A stretch of 64,000 nucleotides of DNA from Pantoea phytobeneficialis (GTDB taxonomy: Bacteria; Pseudomonadota; Gammaproteobacteria; Enterobacterales; Enterobacteriaceae). The notes under the pieces are model-generated. The model saw nothing but the letters and a program-made list of their open reading frames with translations, was not told the DNA's origin and did not search any database. Location of the stretch: contig NZ_CP024636.1 of the NCBI RefSeq assembly GCF_009728735.1, positions 844,948 through 908,947 on the forward strand, written 5' to 3'. Below, in pieces: positions 36,512-47,231 of the stretch. Position 1 is the stretch's first letter. Each line of letters starts with the position of its first letter. The position numbers were made by a program, and so were the translations under genes.

Positions 36512-37069
36512 GTGATTAACGAAATTAAAAAAGATGCTGAAACGCGCATGGACAAATGCGTGGAAGCATTCAAAAACACTATCAGCAAAGTGCGCACTGG
36601 TCGCGCTTCGCCCTCTCTGCTCGACGGCATTGTTGTTGAATATTACGGCACGCCGACGCCCCTGCGTCAGCTGGCCAGTGTTACAGTAGAAGATTCGCGC
36701 ACGCTGAAAATCAACGTCTTCGATCGTTCTATGGGTCCGGCAGTTGAGAAAGCGATCATGGCATCTGATTTGGGTCTGAACCCAAGCTCTGCCGGTAGCG
36801 ACATTCGTGTTCCGCTGCCACCGCTGACCGAAGAGCGTCGTAAAGACCTGATCAAAATTGTTCGCGGTGAAGCGGAGCAGGGCCGTGTGTCCGTCCGTAA
36901 CGTACGTCGTGACGCGAACGACAAGATCAAAGCGCTGCTGAAAGACAAAGAAATCAGCGAAGACGACGAGCGTCGCGCGCAGGACGATGTGCAGAAAATG
37001 ACCGATGTGCGTATCAAAAACGTTGATGCGGCACTGGCCGAGAAAGAAAAGGAACTGATGGAATTCTGA
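36512..37069 (+). CDS. frr: Ribosome recycling factor
   Basis: Splits post-termination ribosomes with EF-G. The 185-residue product equals E. coli RRF and begins [19 protein letters not shown]. The start is GTG at 36512 with AAGGG seven bases upstream; E. coli frr also starts with GTG. The longer open frame from 36437 has no similarity at its N-terminus. A terminator and an ERIC element follow. Confidence 0.96.
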   Translation: MINEIKKDAETRMDKCVEAFKNTISKVRTGRASPSLLDGIVVEYYGTPTPLRQLASVTVEDSRTLKINVFDRSMGPAVEKAIMASDLGLNPSSAGSDIRVPLPPLTEERRKDLIKIVRGEAEQGRVSVRNVRRDANDKIKALLKDKEISEDDERRAQDDVQKMTDVRIKNVDAALAEKEKELMEF

Positions 37070-37085
37070 TTCCATCATTATCTTA

Positions 37086-37212
37086 TATATCCGAAATAAT
37101 TCGGATTGCAGGTTGGCGGCAAGGGAGTGAATCCCCAGGAGCTTACATCAGTAATTGACTGGGGTGAACGAGCGCAGCCAACGCATCTGCAATTTGAAGT
37201 ATGACGGGTATA
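37086..37212. repeat. ERIC element (enterobacterial repetitive intergenic consensus)
   Basis: The segment is 127 bases, the canonical ERIC length. Its core (about 37127-37170) contains gtgaatccccaggagcttac and gactggggtgaacgagcgc, close to the ERIC consensus from which the ERIC1R and ERIC2 primers derive, and the ends tatatcc/gggtata form the terminal inverted repeat. It lies between frr and dxr and would be transcribed as a long imperfect hairpin. Confidence 0.9.
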
Positions 37213-37267
37213 AACGCCGTCAAGAGAGGTATTCTTCGTGAATGCGCTGTCTTGCGGCGTTTTATTT
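37213..37267 (+). terminator. Probable terminator of frr
   Basis: aacgccg (37213-37219) plus caag (37221-37224) pair with cttg (37251-37254) plus cggcgtt (37255-37261) with one bulge, followed by a T-rich ttatttt. It begins directly at the ERIC end, 143 bases after frr, so the ERIC was inserted between the gene and its terminator. Confidence 0.6.
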
Positions 37268-37327
37268 TGGTCCTGAAGAAGTGGGAAATTATCTGTCCCC
37301 TTCCTCTGAGTACACACGGAAAGCGTC

Positions 37328-38530
37328 ATGAAGCGATTAACTCTGCTGGGTTCCACTGGCTCGATTGGCACCAGTACACTGGCGGTAGTACGGGAAAATC
37401 CTGAGCAATATCAGGTAACAGCCTTGGTAGCCGGTCAGAATGTGGCCATGATGGCCGAGCAATGTCAGCAGTTTCAGCCTCGTTATGCGGCGATGGCGGA
37501 TGAAGCCTCGGCACAGGCGCTGCGTGAGCGACTGAGAGCACTCAACATCAACACCGAAGTGCTCTCCGGCGTTCAGGCGGCCTGTGAACTGGCTGCGCTT
37601 GATGAAGTTGATCAGGTGATGGCGGCGATTGTCGGCGCATCAGGTTTGCTTCCGACGCTGGCGGCCATCCGTGCCGGAAAAACTGTCCTGCTGGCCAATA
37701 AAGAATCGCTTGTCACATGCGGCCGTCTGTTTATGGAGGCGGTTCAGCGCCATCAGGCCCAGTTGCTGCCGGTCGATAGCGAGCACAACGCCATTTTTCA
37801 GAGTTTACCGGCTTCCATACAGCATCAGTTGGGGTACGCTGATCTGCGGGATAACGGCATCGAGTCGATTATTCTCACGGGATCAGGTGGTCCTTTTCGT
37901 GACACGCCATTAACCGATTTGGCCGGTATGTCACCCGATCAGGCTTGTGCGCATCCGAACTGGTCAATGGGGCGTAAAATCTCCGTTGATTCGGCCACCA
38001 TGATGAATAAAGGTCTTGAATACATTGAAGCCCGCTGGCTATTTAACGCCACTGATGCGCAGATGGAGGTTATCCTGCATCCGCAGTCGGTAATCCATTC
38101 GATGGTGCGTTATTGCGATGGTAGCGTGCTGGCGCAACTGGGATCGCCGGATATGCGAACCCCGATTGCCCACAGCATGGCATGGCCAGCACGTATTCCT
38201 GCCGGCGTCACGCCGCTCGATTTCACCCGAATGAAAGCGCTGACCTTTTCTGAGCCGGATTACGCGCGCTATCCCTGCCTGAAGCTGGCAATTGACGCCT
38301 GTGCCACTGGCCAGGCCGCTACGACAACGCTAAATGCAGCGAACGAAGTGGCGGTGGCCGCATTCCTGCAGCATCAGATCCGCTTTACCGATATCGCTGC
38401 GTTAAACAGCGAAGTGTTGGCGTCGCTGAGCTGCGGTGAGCCCGACAGCGTTGAAGCAGTGATGGAGATCGATCGGTTAGCGCGGGTGTGTGCCAATGAA
38501 ATGTTGCCACGCTTGCGTATAGCAGGTTGA
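37328..38530 (+). CDS. dxr: 1-deoxy-D-xylulose 5-phosphate reductoisomerase
   Basis: Makes methylerythritol phosphate from DXP with NADPH, the committed step of non-mevalonate isoprenoid synthesis and target of fosmidomycin. The 400-residue protein has the NADPH motif [13 protein letters not shown] at the N-terminus, the metal and substrate segment [10 protein letters not shown] with NKESLV before it, and [13 protein letters not shown]. It heads the run that continues to uppS and cdsA. Confidence 0.97.
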   Translation: MKRLTLLGSTGSIGTSTLAVVRENPEQYQVTALVAGQNVAMMAEQCQQFQPRYAAMADEASAQALRERLRALNINTEVLSGVQAACELAALDEVDQVMAAIVGASGLLPTLAAIRAGKTVLLANKESLVTCGRLFMEAVQRHQAQLLPVDSEHNAIFQSLPASIQHQLGYADLRDNGIESIILTGSGGPFRDTPLTDLAGMSPDQACAHPNWSMGRKISVDSATMMNKGLEYIEARWLFNATDAQMEVILHPQSVIHSMVRYCDGSVLAQLGSPDMRTPIAHSMAWPARIPAGVTPLDFTRMKALTFSEPDYARYPCLKLAIDACATGQAATTTLNAANEVAVAAFLQHQIRFTDIAALNSEVLASLSCGEPDSVEAVMEIDRLARVCANEMLPRLRIAG

Positions 38531-38696
38531 TTGTCCGCGCTATTTGTTAGCTCAGGGTGAAAATGGTATAGTCGCTCGCTCGCGTTTTTCGGCCTGGTGT
38601 TATTTTGATGCCAGCTGACCTTGAGGTTGGTACTTGCCGCAGGCGCAATGTATTCAGAAACCACAGCATTTCTGATTAAAGGAATTATTACGCGTT

Positions 38697-39449
38697 ATGT
38701 CGTCCAACAATCACAACACATTCGATGACCGGGCTGATTGTACGCCGCGTCACGTAGCCATCATTATGGATGGTAATGGTCGCTGGGCAAAAAATCAGGG
38801 CAAACTGCGTATTTCAGGCCACAAAGCCGGGGTAAAATCAGTACGCCGGGCCGTCAGCTTTGCGGTCAGCCATAAGTTGGAAGCGCTCACGCTTTATGCG
38901 TTCAGCAGTGAAAACTGGAGCCGACCGGTTCAGGAAGTGACGGCCTTAATGGAACTGTTTGTCTGGGCGCTCGACAGTGAGGTCAAAAGCCTGCACAAAC
39001 ACAATGTACGTTTGCGTGTTATTGGCGATATCAGTCGTTTCAATTCCCGTATCCAGGAACGCATTCGTCGCGCCGAGGAACTGACTCAGCAAAATAATGG
39101 ACTGACTCTCAACATTGCTGCTAACTACGGTGGCCGTTGGGATATTATCCAGGGTGCCAGAAAACTGGCCGAACAGGTTCAGGAAGGTCTGTTACGTCCT
39201 GACCAGATAACCGAAGAGAGCCTGGCTCCGTATCTTTGTATGAACGAGCTGGCGCCGGTGGATTTAGTGATAAGGACCGGGGGAGAGCATCGGATTAGCA
39301 ACTTCCTGCTGTGGCAGATTGCCTATGCTGAGTTCTGGTTTACCGATGTTCTCTGGCCTGATTTTGATGAACACGTTTTTGAAGGTGCACTGAATGCTTT
39401 CTCTCTGCGGGAGCGTCGCTATGGCGGCGCTGCACCAGGCGGCGCCTGA
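38697..39449 (+). CDS. uppS: Undecaprenyl diphosphate synthase
   Basis: Adds eight isopentenyl units in cis to farnesyl diphosphate, giving the C55 carrier for peptidoglycan and O-antigen. The 250-residue product has the catalytic aspartate D25 in AIIMDGNGRWAK, the LTLYAFSSENW stretch and the C-terminal RTGGEHRISNFLLWQ. It lies 18 bases before cdsA, so co-transcription is likely. Also called ispU. Confidence 0.97.
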   Translation: MSSNNHNTFDDRADCTPRHVAIIMDGNGRWAKNQGKLRISGHKAGVKSVRRAVSFAVSHKLEALTLYAFSSENWSRPVQEVTALMELFVWALDSEVKSLHKHNVRLRVIGDISRFNSRIQERIRRAEELTQQNNGLTLNIAANYGGRWDIIQGARKLAEQVQEGLLRPDQITEESLAPYLCMNELAPVDLVIRTGGEHRISNFLLWQIAYAEFWFTDVLWPDFDEHVFEGALNAFSLRERRYGGAAPGGA

Positions 39450-39467
39450 GCAACCTGGGGGTAACCT

Positions 39468-40325
39468 TTGCTGAAGTCTCGTTTAATTACCGCGTTGATT
39501 TTAATTCCGCTGGTGATTGCTGCGCTGTTCTGGTTACCACTGTCCGGTTTTGCGATAACAACTATCATCATCTGCATGCTTGCCGCCTGGGAATGGGGGC
39601 AACTGGCGGGCATGGCGTCTCGCCAGCAACGCATCTGGCTGGCTGTGCTTTGCGGTTTATTATTGGCCGTGATGCTGTTCACCCTGCAACCTTATCAACG
39701 CGATTTGCATCAATTTCAGATGGAAAGCTCCTTGTGGGCATCGCTGGCTTGGTGGATTGTGGCGTTGGTTTTAGTGCTTTTCTATCCCGCATCCGCTGCG
39801 GTCTGGCGTCATTCTCGCCCGCTTCGTCTCCTGTTTGGCGTACTCACTGTTATCCCCTTCTTCTGGGGCATGATGGCGCTGCGCCAGTATCATTATGATA
39901 CCGACCATTTCGCGGGTGCCTGGTGGCTACTGTTCGTGATGTTTCTGGTATGGGGTGCCGACTCCGGTGCCTACATGTTTGGGCGGTTGTTTGGCAAACA
40001 CAAACTGGCGCCAAAAGTGTCTCCCGGTAAAACCTGGGAAGGCTTTTTGGGAGGGTTGCTCTCTTCAGCGCTGATTGCCTGGTTGTTCGCCCTGTTTGCA
40101 CCGCTGACGATTGCCGCGTCCACGCTGGTTATCTGTGCCGTCATTGCCGCACTGGCTTCGGTACTGGGTGATTTGACGGAAAGTATGTTCAAACGTGAAG
40201 CCGGCATCAAAGACAGTGGTAACTTAATTCCGGGCCACGGTGGTATCCTCGATCGCATTGATAGCCTGACAGCAGCGGTGCCGGTTTTTGCCTGCCTGTT
40301 GCTGCTGGTGTTCCGCACCCTCTGA
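39468..40325 (+). CDS. cdsA: Phosphatidate cytidylyltransferase
   Basis: Inner-membrane enzyme that makes CDP-diacylglycerol, precursor of all phospholipids. The 285-residue product equals E. coli CdsA, with about eight membrane segments and the family signature near the C-terminus (SVLGDLTESMFKREAGIKDSG then GGILDRIDS). The start is TTG at 39468 with a GGGGGT ribosome site; it gives the conserved MLKSRLITALILIPL. It is 12 bases before rseP. Confidence 0.96.
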   Translation: MLKSRLITALILIPLVIAALFWLPLSGFAITTIIICMLAAWEWGQLAGMASRQQRIWLAVLCGLLLAVMLFTLQPYQRDLHQFQMESSLWASLAWWIVALVLVLFYPASAAVWRHSRPLRLLFGVLTVIPFFWGMMALRQYHYDTDHFAGAWWLLFVMFLVWGADSGAYMFGRLFGKHKLAPKVSPGKTWEGFLGGLLSSALIAWLFALFAPLTIAASTLVICAVIAALASVLGDLTESMFKREAGIKDSGNLIPGHGGILDRIDSLTAAVPVFACLLLLVFRTL

Positions 40326-40337
40326 GGATTGGCGACC

Positions 40338-41687
40338 ATGTTGAGCATACTCTGGAGTTTTGCAGCCTTTATTGTGGCGCTCGGCGTGCTGATTACCGTG
40401 CACGAGTTTGGTCATTTTTGGGTTGCGCGTCGCTGCGGTGTGAAAGTCGAACGATTTTCGATTGGTTTCGGCAAAGCGCTGTTCAGTCGCCGCGATCGTC
40501 AGGGGACTGAATACGTCATTGCCCTGATCCCTCTTGGCGGCTACGTCAAAATGCTTGATGAACGCGTTGAAAGCGTTCCGGCTGAACTGCGTCATCAAGC
40601 CTTCAACAACAAAGCGGTCTGGCAGCGGGCATCGATCATTGCCGCAGGTCCAATAGCTAACTTCATTTTTGCCATTATCGCGTATTGGGCGGTGTTTATT
40701 CACGGCGTCCCTGGCGTGCGCCCGGTGGTTGGTGAAATTCTGAACGGTTCCGTTGCAGCAGAAGCGCAAATTACCTCCGGGATGGAACTTAAAGCGGTAG
40801 ATGGTATCGAAACGCCTGATTGGGATGCTGTGCGCATGGCGCTGATCGGCAAAATCGGTGATCAGAGTGCCACGCTAACCGTCTCGCAATTTGGTGAGGA
40901 TGCCACGCAGCAGAAGCAGTTGGATTTGCATGACTGGCAGTTCGAACCCGATAAGCAGGACCCGGTTGTTGCGTTGGGCATCCGCCCTCGCGGACCACAA
41001 ATCGAAACAACCCTGGCCGAAGTTCAGGCTAACTCTCCGGCGAGTGAAGCCGGTTTGCAAGCAGGCGACAGGATCGTTAAAGTCGATGGTCAGCCGTTAA
41101 CACAATGGCAGGCTTTTGTGGTGCAGGTGCGGGATAACCCCGGCAAAAATATGGCACTTGAGGTGGAGCGAAACGGCGAATCACTGGCGTTGACGCTGAC
41201 ACCGGAAGCAAAACCGGGTAACAAGGCGGAAGGCTTTGCAGGGGTTATACCCCGCGTGATTCCGTTGCCTGACGAGTACAAAACGGTAAGGCAGTATGGG
41301 CCTTTTGCCGCCATCGGCGAAGCCAGTGTTAAAACCTGGCAACTGATGAAGCTGACGGTTTCCATGCTGGGCAAATTGATAACCGGGGACGTGAAGCTGA
41401 ATAATCTGAGCGGGCCGATTTCGATCGCGCAAGGTGCCGGGTTATCAGCAGAATATGGGGTGATTTACTACCTGATGTTTCTGGCGCTGATCAGCGTTAA
41501 CCTGGGCATCATTAACCTGTTCCCACTGCCGGTTTTAGATGGTGGACATCTGCTCTTTCTGGCGATCGAAAAGATCAAAGGTGGACCGGTGTCCGAGCGA
41601 GTTCAGGACTTCAGTTACCGCATTGGCTCAATTCTGCTGGTGCTGTTAATGGGGCTTGCACTTTTCAATGATTTCTCACGCCTGTAA
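40338..41687 (+). CDS. rseP: Site-2 intramembrane protease RseP
   Basis: Cuts RseA after DegS to release sigma-E, and removes remnant signal peptides. The 449-residue protein has H22-E-F-G-H26 in the first membrane segment, two periplasmic PDZ domains and the [13 protein letters not shown] motif with the third zinc ligand. ATG 40338 is preceded by GAGGAT; the open frame also allows TTG 40329. It lies directly upstream of bamA. Confidence 0.97.
   Translation: MLSILWSFAAFIVALGVLITVHEFGHFWVARRCGVKVERFSIGFGKALFSRRDRQGTEYVIALIPLGGYVKMLDERVESVPAELRHQAFNNKAVWQRASIIAAGPIANFIFAIIAYWAVFIHGVPGVRPVVGEILNGSVAAEAQITSGMELKAVDGIETPDWDAVRMALIGKIGDQSATLTVSQFGEDATQQKQLDLHDWQFEPDKQDPVVALGIRPRGPQIETTLAEVQANSPASEAGLQAGDRIVKVDGQPLTQWQAFVVQVRDNPGKNMALEVERNGESLALTLTPEAKPGNKAEGFAGVIPRVIPLPDEYKTVRQYGPFAAIGEASVKTWQLMKLTVSMLGKLITGDVKLNNLSGPISIAQGAGLSAEYGVIYYLMFLALISVNLGIINLFPLPVLDGGHLLFLAIEKIKGGPVSERVQDFSYRIGSILLVLLMGLALFNDFSRL
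40784..40812 (+). promoter_or_regulatory. Possible internal sigma-E promoter in rseP, upstream of bamA-skp
   Basis: ggaactt (40784-40790) is a perfect sigma-E -35 box, followed after 16 bases by tcgaaa (40807-40812) as a -10-like element. E. coli has sigma-E control of bamA and skp, with promoters reported inside rseP. The box is in coding sequence, so chance is possible. Confidence 0.4.
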
Positions 41688-41738
41688 TAGCTGGAATGCA
41701 GACAGGCGTGGGATGTGTTAGGAAAACGCATAACAACG

Positions 41739-44150
41739 ATGGCGATGAAAAAGTTGCTCATAGCGTCGCTGCTGTTTAGCAGCGCCACCGTTTACGGTGC
41801 AGACGATTTCGTGGTGAAGGATATTCATTTCGAAGGGCTACAGCGAGTCGCCGTCGGCGCGGCTCTGCTGAGTATGCCGGTACGAGTCGGCGATACAGTG
41901 AATGATGATGACATCAGAAATACCATTCGCTCACTGTTCGCCACTGGTAACTTCGAAGATGTTCAGGTTCTGCGCGACGGTACTACGCTGATTGTCCAGG
42001 TGAAAGAACGTCCGACCATTGCCAGCATCACTTTCTCCGGCAACAAAGCGGTGAAAGAAGATCAGCTGAAACAGAATCTTGAGGCTTCTGGTATCCGTGT
42101 CGGTGAAGCACTTGACCGCACCACGCTTTCTTCAATTGAGAAGGGCCTGGAGGATTTCTACTACAGCGTCGGTAAATACACCGCCAGCGTTAAAGCGATT
42201 GCTACTCCGCTGCCACGTAACCGTGTTGACCTGAAATTTGTTTTCCAGGAAGGTGTTTCTGCTCAGATTCAGCAGATCAACATCGTGGGCAACAAAGCCT
42301 TTAGTTCTGATGAACTGATCTCCCGTTTCCAGCTGCGTGACGAAGTGCCGTGGTGGAACGTGGTGGGCGATCGTAAATACCAGAAACAGAAACTTGCCGG
42401 GGACCTCGAAACCCTGCGCAGCTTCTATCTGGATCGCGGTTATGCGCGTTTTAATATTGATTCAACGCAGGTGAGCCTGACGCCGGACAAGAAAGGGATC
42501 TACATCACCGTCAACATTACCGAAGGCGATCAGTACAAGATCGCGGGTGTGATTGTTAACGGCAGCATGGCGGGTCACTCGGCGGAAATTGAACATCTGA
42601 CGAAGATCCCATCGGGTGAGCTGTATAACGGCACCAAAGTCACTCAGATGGAAGACGACATCAAAAAACTGTTGGGTCGCTACGGTTATGCTTATCCGCG
42701 CGTGGTCACTCAGCCGGAAATTAATGATGCCGACAAGACGGTAAAACTGCATATCAACGTTGATGCCGGGAACCGTTACTACGTGCGTAAAGTCCGTTTC
42801 GAAGGTAACGATACCTCGAAGGACTCGGTACTGCGTCGTGAAATGCGTCAGATGGAAGGCGCATGGTTGGGCAGCGATCTGGTTGAGCAGGGTAAAGAAC
42901 GTCTGAACCGTACCGGTTACTTCGAAACGGTAGACGTGGATACGCAGCGCGTGCCGGGCTCACCTGACCAGGTTGACGTGGTCTACAAGGTTAAGGAACG
43001 TAACACCGGTACATTCAACTTCGGTGTGGGCTACGGCACAGAAAGTGGCGTGAGCTTCCAGGTTGGCGTGACCCAGGACAACTGGCTCGGCACGGGTAAC
43101 ACCGTGGGTATCAGTGGGACCAAAAACGATTATCAGACCTATGCCGAATTCTCACTGACCGATCCGTATTTCACGGTGGACGGTGTCAGCCTGGGCGGTC
43201 GTATTTTCTATAACGACTTTAAAGCGGATGATGCTGACCTGTCTGACTACACCAATAAAAGTTATGGTGTTGATGGCACGCTGGGCTTCCCGATCAATGA
43301 AAACAACACCTTACGTGTTGGTTTAGGTTATGTTCATAACGACCTTTCCAATATGCAGCCGCAGGTGGCGATGTGGCGTTATCTTGATTCGGTAGGACGT
43401 CATCAGGAGCTGAATGATGATGGTGATTTCTCCGCGAATGACTTCACCTTCAACTATGGTTGGACGTACAACACCCTGGACCGCGGTTTCTTCCCGACAT
43501 CCGGTAACCGTACCAACCTGAACGGTAAAGTGACCATCCCGGGTTCAGATAACAGCTTCTACAAAGCGACGCTGGATACCCAACAATACGTTCCGATCAA
43601 CCGTGATCGTACCTGGGTGCTGTTAGGTCGTGGCCGTGTTGGTTATGGTGACGGACTCGGCGGTAAAGAGATGCCGTTCTATGAGAACTTCTATGCGGGT
43701 GGCTCCAGCACGGTTCGTGGCTTCCAGTCCAACACCATTGGTCCGAAAGCGGCGTATCTGAATGATGGCTCGTCGACCTGTACGCTGTCCGATCCGAATG
43801 GCATCTGTAAGTCAGATGATGCGGTCGGTGGTAACGCGATGGCGGTGGCAAGCCTTGAGCTGATCACCCCAACACCGTTCCTGAGCGAGAAGTATGCTAA
43901 CTCAGTACGTACGTCGGTATTTTTCGATGCGGGTACTGTCTGGGATACCAAATGGCAGAACACCGCAGAAACGCGTGCGGCAGGGATCCCGGATTACAGC
44001 GATCCAAACAATATTCGCGTATCCAGCGGTATCGCACTACAGTGGATGTCACCGTTGGGACCGTTGGTCTTCTCGTATGCCCAACCGATCAAGAAAGTCG
44101 AGGGAGACAAGTCAGAGCAGTTCCAGTTTAACATCGGTAAAACCTGGTAA
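41739..44150 (+). CDS. bamA: Outer-membrane protein assembly factor BamA
   Basis: Core of the BAM complex that folds beta-barrel proteins into the outer membrane. From ATG 41739 the precursor is 803 residues: signal peptide ([20 protein letters not shown]), five POTRA domains to about residue 420 and a 16-strand Omp85 barrel with the VRGF motif of loop 6 and terminal W. An upstream TTG at 41715 gives an extra eight residues without similarity. Essential in all Gram-negatives studied. Confidence 0.97.
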   Translation: MAMKKLLIASLLFSSATVYGADDFVVKDIHFEGLQRVAVGAALLSMPVRVGDTVNDDDIRNTIRSLFATGNFEDVQVLRDGTTLIVQVKERPTIASITFSGNKAVKEDQLKQNLEASGIRVGEALDRTTLSSIEKGLEDFYYSVGKYTASVKAIATPLPRNRVDLKFVFQEGVSAQIQQINIVGNKAFSSDELISRFQLRDEVPWWNVVGDRKYQKQKLAGDLETLRSFYLDRGYARFNIDSTQVSLTPDKKGIYITVNITEGDQYKIAGVIVNGSMAGHSAEIEHLTKIPSGELYNGTKVTQMEDDIKKLLGRYGYAYPRVVTQPEINDADKTVKLHINVDAGNRYYVRKVRFEGNDTSKDSVLRREMRQMEGAWLGSDLVEQGKERLNRTGYFETVDVDTQRVPGSPDQVDVVYKVKERNTGTFNFGVGYGTESGVSFQVGVTQDNWLGTGNTVGISGTKNDYQTYAEFSLTDPYFTVDGVSLGGRIFYNDFKADDADLSDYTNKSYGVDGTLGFPINENNTLRVGLGYVHNDLSNMQPQVAMWRYLDSVGRHQELNDDGDFSANDFTFNYGWTYNTLDRGFFPTSGNRTNLNGKVTIPGSDNSFYKATLDTQQYVPINRDRTWVLLGRGRVGYGDGLGGKEMPFYENFYAGGSSTVRGFQSNTIGPKAAYLNDGSSTCTLSDPNGICKSDDAVGGNAMAVASLELITPTPFLSEKYANSVRTSVFFDAGTVWDTKWQNTAETRAAGIPDYSDPNNIRVSSGIALQWMSPLGPLVFSYAQPIKKVEGDKSEQFQFNIGKTW

Positions 44151-44169
44151 AGCTCTGAGCAGGGAAGTG

Positions 44170-44221
44170 TATACCCAAAGGGTATAAAGAGAGTCTGCAT
44201 GCGTGTAGCCTGGCTACACGC
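44170..44221 (+). other. Two hairpins between bamA and skp
   Basis: tataccc (44170-44176), loop aaa, gggtata (44180-44186); then gcgtgtagcc (44201-44210), t, ggctacacgc (44212-44221), a perfect ten-base inverted repeat, realistically an eight-base stem with a five-base loop. No T run follows. They occupy half of the 105-base gap before skp. Confidence 0.5.
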
Positions 44222-44255
44222 TGCAAACACACATGTTGAGGGTAAGGAGTTTATA

Positions 44256-44756
44256 GTGAAAAAGTTGTTCTGTGCCGCTGCTCTGGGTGTTGCATTAGCT
44301 GCTTCTGCTGGCGCCCAGGCGGCAGACAAAATCGCCGTTGTTAACCTGAGCCAGGTTTTCCAGCAGTCTCCGCAGCGTGCTGTCGTTGCTAAGCAACTTG
44401 AGAGTGAGTTCCAGGGCCGTGCCTCTGACCTCCAGTCTCAGCAGCAGAAAATCCAGCAGGAGATTCAGGATCTGCAACGCAATGCTTCAACCATGAAAGC
44501 CAGCGACCGTACCAAGAAAGAGAAGCAGATCGCTTCTGAACGTGCGGCTTTCGAATCAAAAGCTCAGGCTTTTGAGAAAGACAACCAGACCCGTCAGATG
44601 CAGGAACGTAACAAGCTGCTGGCTAAAATCCAGACTGCTGTTCAGTCTGTAGCGAAAAGCGGAGGGTACGATCTGGTCCTGGACTCTCAGGCTGTGCTGT
44701 ACACTTCTTCTGATGCTAAAGACATCACTGCTGACGTTGTAAAACAGGTTAAATAA
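44256..44756 (+). CDS. skp: Periplasmic chaperone Skp (OmpH)
   Basis: Trimeric jellyfish-shaped chaperone that carries unfolded outer-membrane proteins to BamA. The 166-residue precursor has a signal peptide ending AQA (about 1-23), a long coiled coil rich in Gln/Lys/Glu and the C-terminal strand ending DITADVVKQVK. The start is GTG 44256 with AAGGAG six bases upstream; E. coli skp also uses GTG. The longer open frame from 44199 reads through the hairpins. Confidence 0.95.
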   Translation: MKKLFCAAALGVALAASAGAQAADKIAVVNLSQVFQQSPQRAVVAKQLESEFQGRASDLQSQQQKIQQEIQDLQRNASTMKASDRTKKEKQIASERAAFESKAQAFEKDNQTRQMQERNKLLAKIQTAVQSVAKSGGYDLVLDSQAVLYTSSDAKDITADVVKQVK

Positions 44757-44759
44757 TCG

Positions 44760-45785
44760 ATGTCATCTATTCGACTGGCTGATTTAGCCCAGCAGTTGGA
44801 TGCAGAATTGCACGGAGATGGCGATATCGCCATCTCCGGCATTGCTTCTATGCAATCCGCCACAACTGGCCAAATCACTTTTCTTGCAAACAGCCGTTAC
44901 CGCGAGCAACTCGCCCAGGTGCAGGCTTCGGCCGTGGTGCTGACGGAAGCGGATCTGGAGTGGTGTAATACGGCCGCGCTGGTGGTGAAAAATCCTTACC
45001 TGACCTATGCCCGCATGGCACAACTGCTGGACACCACGCCTCAGCCCGCGCAGAATATCGCGCCCAGCGCCGTGATCGACCCAACGGCCAAGCTGGGAAG
45101 CAATGTCTCGGTGGGGGCGAATGCGGTGATCGAGTCCGGTGTTGAGCTGGGCGACGACGTCGTCATCGGCGCCGGGTGTTTTGTTGGTAAGCACACGCGT
45201 ATTGGTCGCGGTTCACGCCTGTGGGCTAACGTGACGATTTATCACGAAATCCAGATTGGTCAGGATTGTCTGATTCAGTCAGGCACCGTCATCGGTGCGG
45301 ATGGATTCGGGTATGCTAACGATCGTGGCAATTGGGTGAAAATCCCGCAGTTGGGCACGGTGGTGATTGGTGATCGGGTGGAAATTGGCGCCTGTACAAC
45401 CATCGATCGCGGTGCGTTGGATAACACTCTGATCGGCAATGGTGTTATCATAGATAACCAATGTCAGATTGCACACAATGTTGTGATCGGTGATAACACC
45501 GCGGTTGCCGGTGGTGTGATCATGGCGGGTAGTCTGAAGATTGGCCGTTACTGTATGATTGGCGGCGCCAGCGTCATTAACGGACATATGGAAATCTGTG
45601 ACAAAGTCACCGTGACGGGAATGGGCATGGTTATGCGCCCAATCACAGAGCCTGGGGTATACTCTTCGGGTATTCCGCTGCAACCCAACAAAACCTGGCG
45701 TAAAACGGCAGCGTTGGTGATGAATATCGATGACATGAGCAAACGCCTCAAAGCCATCGAGCGTAAAGTCGGTAAAGACGAGTAA
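44760..45785 (+). CDS. lpxD: UDP-3-O-(3-hydroxymyristoyl)glucosamine N-acyltransferase
   Basis: Third step of lipid A synthesis. The 341 residues comprise an N-terminal uridine-binding domain, a left-handed beta-helix of hexapeptide repeats with catalytic H239 (NQCQIAHN) and a C-terminal helix. Length equals E. coli LpxD and H239 has the same number. It starts three bases after the skp stop, so they share a transcript. Confidence 0.97.
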   Translation: MSSIRLADLAQQLDAELHGDGDIAISGIASMQSATTGQITFLANSRYREQLAQVQASAVVLTEADLEWCNTAALVVKNPYLTYARMAQLLDTTPQPAQNIAPSAVIDPTAKLGSNVSVGANAVIESGVELGDDVVIGAGCFVGKHTRIGRGSRLWANVTIYHEIQIGQDCLIQSGTVIGADGFGYANDRGNWVKIPQLGTVVIGDRVEIGACTTIDRGALDNTLIGNGVIIDNQCQIAHNVVIGDNTAVAGGVIMAGSLKIGRYCMIGGASVINGHMEICDKVTVTGMGMVMRPITEPGVYSSGIPLQPNKTWRKTAALVMNIDDMSKRLKAIERKVGKDE

Positions 45786-45835
45786 CGCCATCCCACGACA
45801 CCGGCTTCATAATAAGCAGCGTACCTTCTTTACCC

Positions 45836-45938
45836 GCTCAGACTTTGTCTGAGCATGTGCAGCAGGTATCGCAGGGAAGCGAGACGCCACCGAACTGATT
45901 TGCGGCCTGCGGATGATCATTTTGATCGTTGCAGGCCG
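45836..45938 (+). other. Two strong hairpins between lpxD and fabZ
   Basis: gctcagac (45836-45843), loop ttt, gtctgagc (45847-45854); and cggcctgc (45903-45910) with gcaggccg (45931-45938), whose inner bases (45911-45930) can pair further with a few mismatches to give a stem of about 16 pairs. The second is followed by a weakly T-rich tgttattgtt. They lie in a 195-base gap inside an otherwise tight operon and hold no gene. Attenuator or processing site is possible. Confidence 0.55.
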
Positions 45939-45980
45939 TGTTATTGTTGCCATCAGAATTTTTAGGACAGGAAGAGTATT

Positions 45981-46436
45981 TTGACTACTGAAACGCATAC
46001 TCTGAAAATTGAAGAGATTTTAGAACTGCTGCCGCACCGCTATCCATTCCTGCTGGTTGACCGTGTATTGGAATTTGAAGAGCATAAATATCTGCGTGCG
46101 GTGAAGAACGTTTCTGTAAACGAACCGTTTTTCCAGGGGCACTTCCCTGGTAAACCGATTTTCCCAGGCGTTCTGATCCTGGAAGCGATGGCGCAGGCCA
46201 CCGGTATTCTGGCATTCAAAAGTGTCGGCAAACTGGAGCCGGGCGAGCTTTACTACTTCGCCGGCATCGATGAAGCCCGTTTCAAGCGTCCGGTGGTACC
46301 GGGCGATCAGATGATCATGGAAGTGACATTCGAGAAAACCCGTCGTGGCCTGACGCGCTTCAAAGGCGTAGCAACCGTAGACGGTAAGATTGTCTGTGAA
46401 GCGACCATGATGTGTGCCCGTAGCCGGGAGGCATAA
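45981..46436 (+). CDS. fabZ: 3-hydroxyacyl-ACP dehydratase
   Basis: Dehydrates hydroxyacyl-ACP in fatty acid elongation and balances use of hydroxymyristoyl-ACP against LpxA. The 151-residue hot-dog protein has H54 and E68 ([20 protein letters not shown]), same numbers as E. coli. The start is TTG 45981 with AGGA nearby, giving the conserved [21 protein letters not shown]. coli fabZ also starts with TTG. Three bases before lpxA. Confidence 0.97.
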   Translation: MTTETHTLKIEEILELLPHRYPFLLVDRVLEFEEHKYLRAVKNVSVNEPFFQGHFPGKPIFPGVLILEAMAQATGILAFKSVGKLEPGELYYFAGIDEARFKRPVVPGDQMIMEVTFEKTRRGLTRFKGVATVDGKIVCEATMMCARSREA

Positions 46437-46439
46437 TTA

Positions 46440-47228
46440 GTGATTGATTCAACCGCCAGCATCCATCCCAGTTCCGTTATTGAAGAAGGTGCCGTGATCG
46501 GCGCCAATGTTCACATCGGCCCATTTTGCTTTATTGGTGCCAACGTGGAAATTGGTGAAGGTACGGTGCTTAAATCGCATGTGGTGGTGAATGGCCATAC
46601 GCGTATTGGTAAGGATAACCAGATCTACCAGTTTGCTTCGATTGGCGAAGTGAATCAGGACCTGAAGTATGCGGGTGAGCCGACGCGTGTGGAAATTGGC
46701 GATCGCAACCGTATCCGCGAAAGTGTCACGATTCATCGCGGTACGATACAGGGTGGTAGCCTGACCAAAATCGGCAGTGACAACCTGCTGATGGTGAACG
46801 CGCATATTGCGCATGATTGCGTGATTGGCAATCGCTGCATTTTCGCCAATAACGCTACGCTGGGTGGCCACGTCACGGTTGATGATTTCGCTATCATCGG
46901 TGGGATGACGGCAGTACACCAGTGGTGCACCATTGGCGCTCATGTGATGGTCGGCGGTTGTTCCGGTGTCGCGCAGGACGTACCACCGTACGTCATTGCG
47001 CAGGGTAACCATGCGACACCTTTTGGTATCAACATCGAAGGTTTGAAGCGTCGTGGGTTCAGCAAAGAAGCCCTGCATGCGATTCGCAATGCGTACAAGT
47101 TGCTGTATCGCAGCAGTAAAACGCTGGATGAAGTGAAGCCTGAGATTGAAGCGCTGGCAAAACAGCATAGCGAAGTTCAGCCTTTCTATGACTTCTTTGC
47201 CCGCTCAACCCGTGGATTGATTCGTTAA
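46440..47228 (+). CDS. lpxA: UDP-N-acetylglucosamine acyltransferase
   Basis: First step of lipid A synthesis. The 262-residue trimeric left-handed beta-helix has catalytic H125 (AHIAHDC) and length equal to E. coli LpxA. The start is GTG at 46440 with GGGAGG upstream in the fabZ end. Closely packed between fabZ and lpxB, with three-base gaps. Confidence 0.97.
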   Translation: MIDSTASIHPSSVIEEGAVIGANVHIGPFCFIGANVEIGEGTVLKSHVVVNGHTRIGKDNQIYQFASIGEVNQDLKYAGEPTRVEIGDRNRIRESVTIHRGTIQGGSLTKIGSDNLLMVNAHIAHDCVIGNRCIFANNATLGGHVTVDDFAIIGGMTAVHQWCTIGAHVMVGGCSGVAQDVPPYVIAQGNHATPFGINIEGLKRRGFSKEALHAIRNAYKLLYRSSKTLDEVKPEIEALAKQHSEVQPFYDFFARSTRGLIR

Positions 47229-47231
47229 TCC

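Noticed and set aside
44201..44255. skp extension from ATG 44199
   Set aside because: The region is an inverted repeat and its translation is not signal-peptide-like; GTG 44256 has AAGGAG at ideal spacing.
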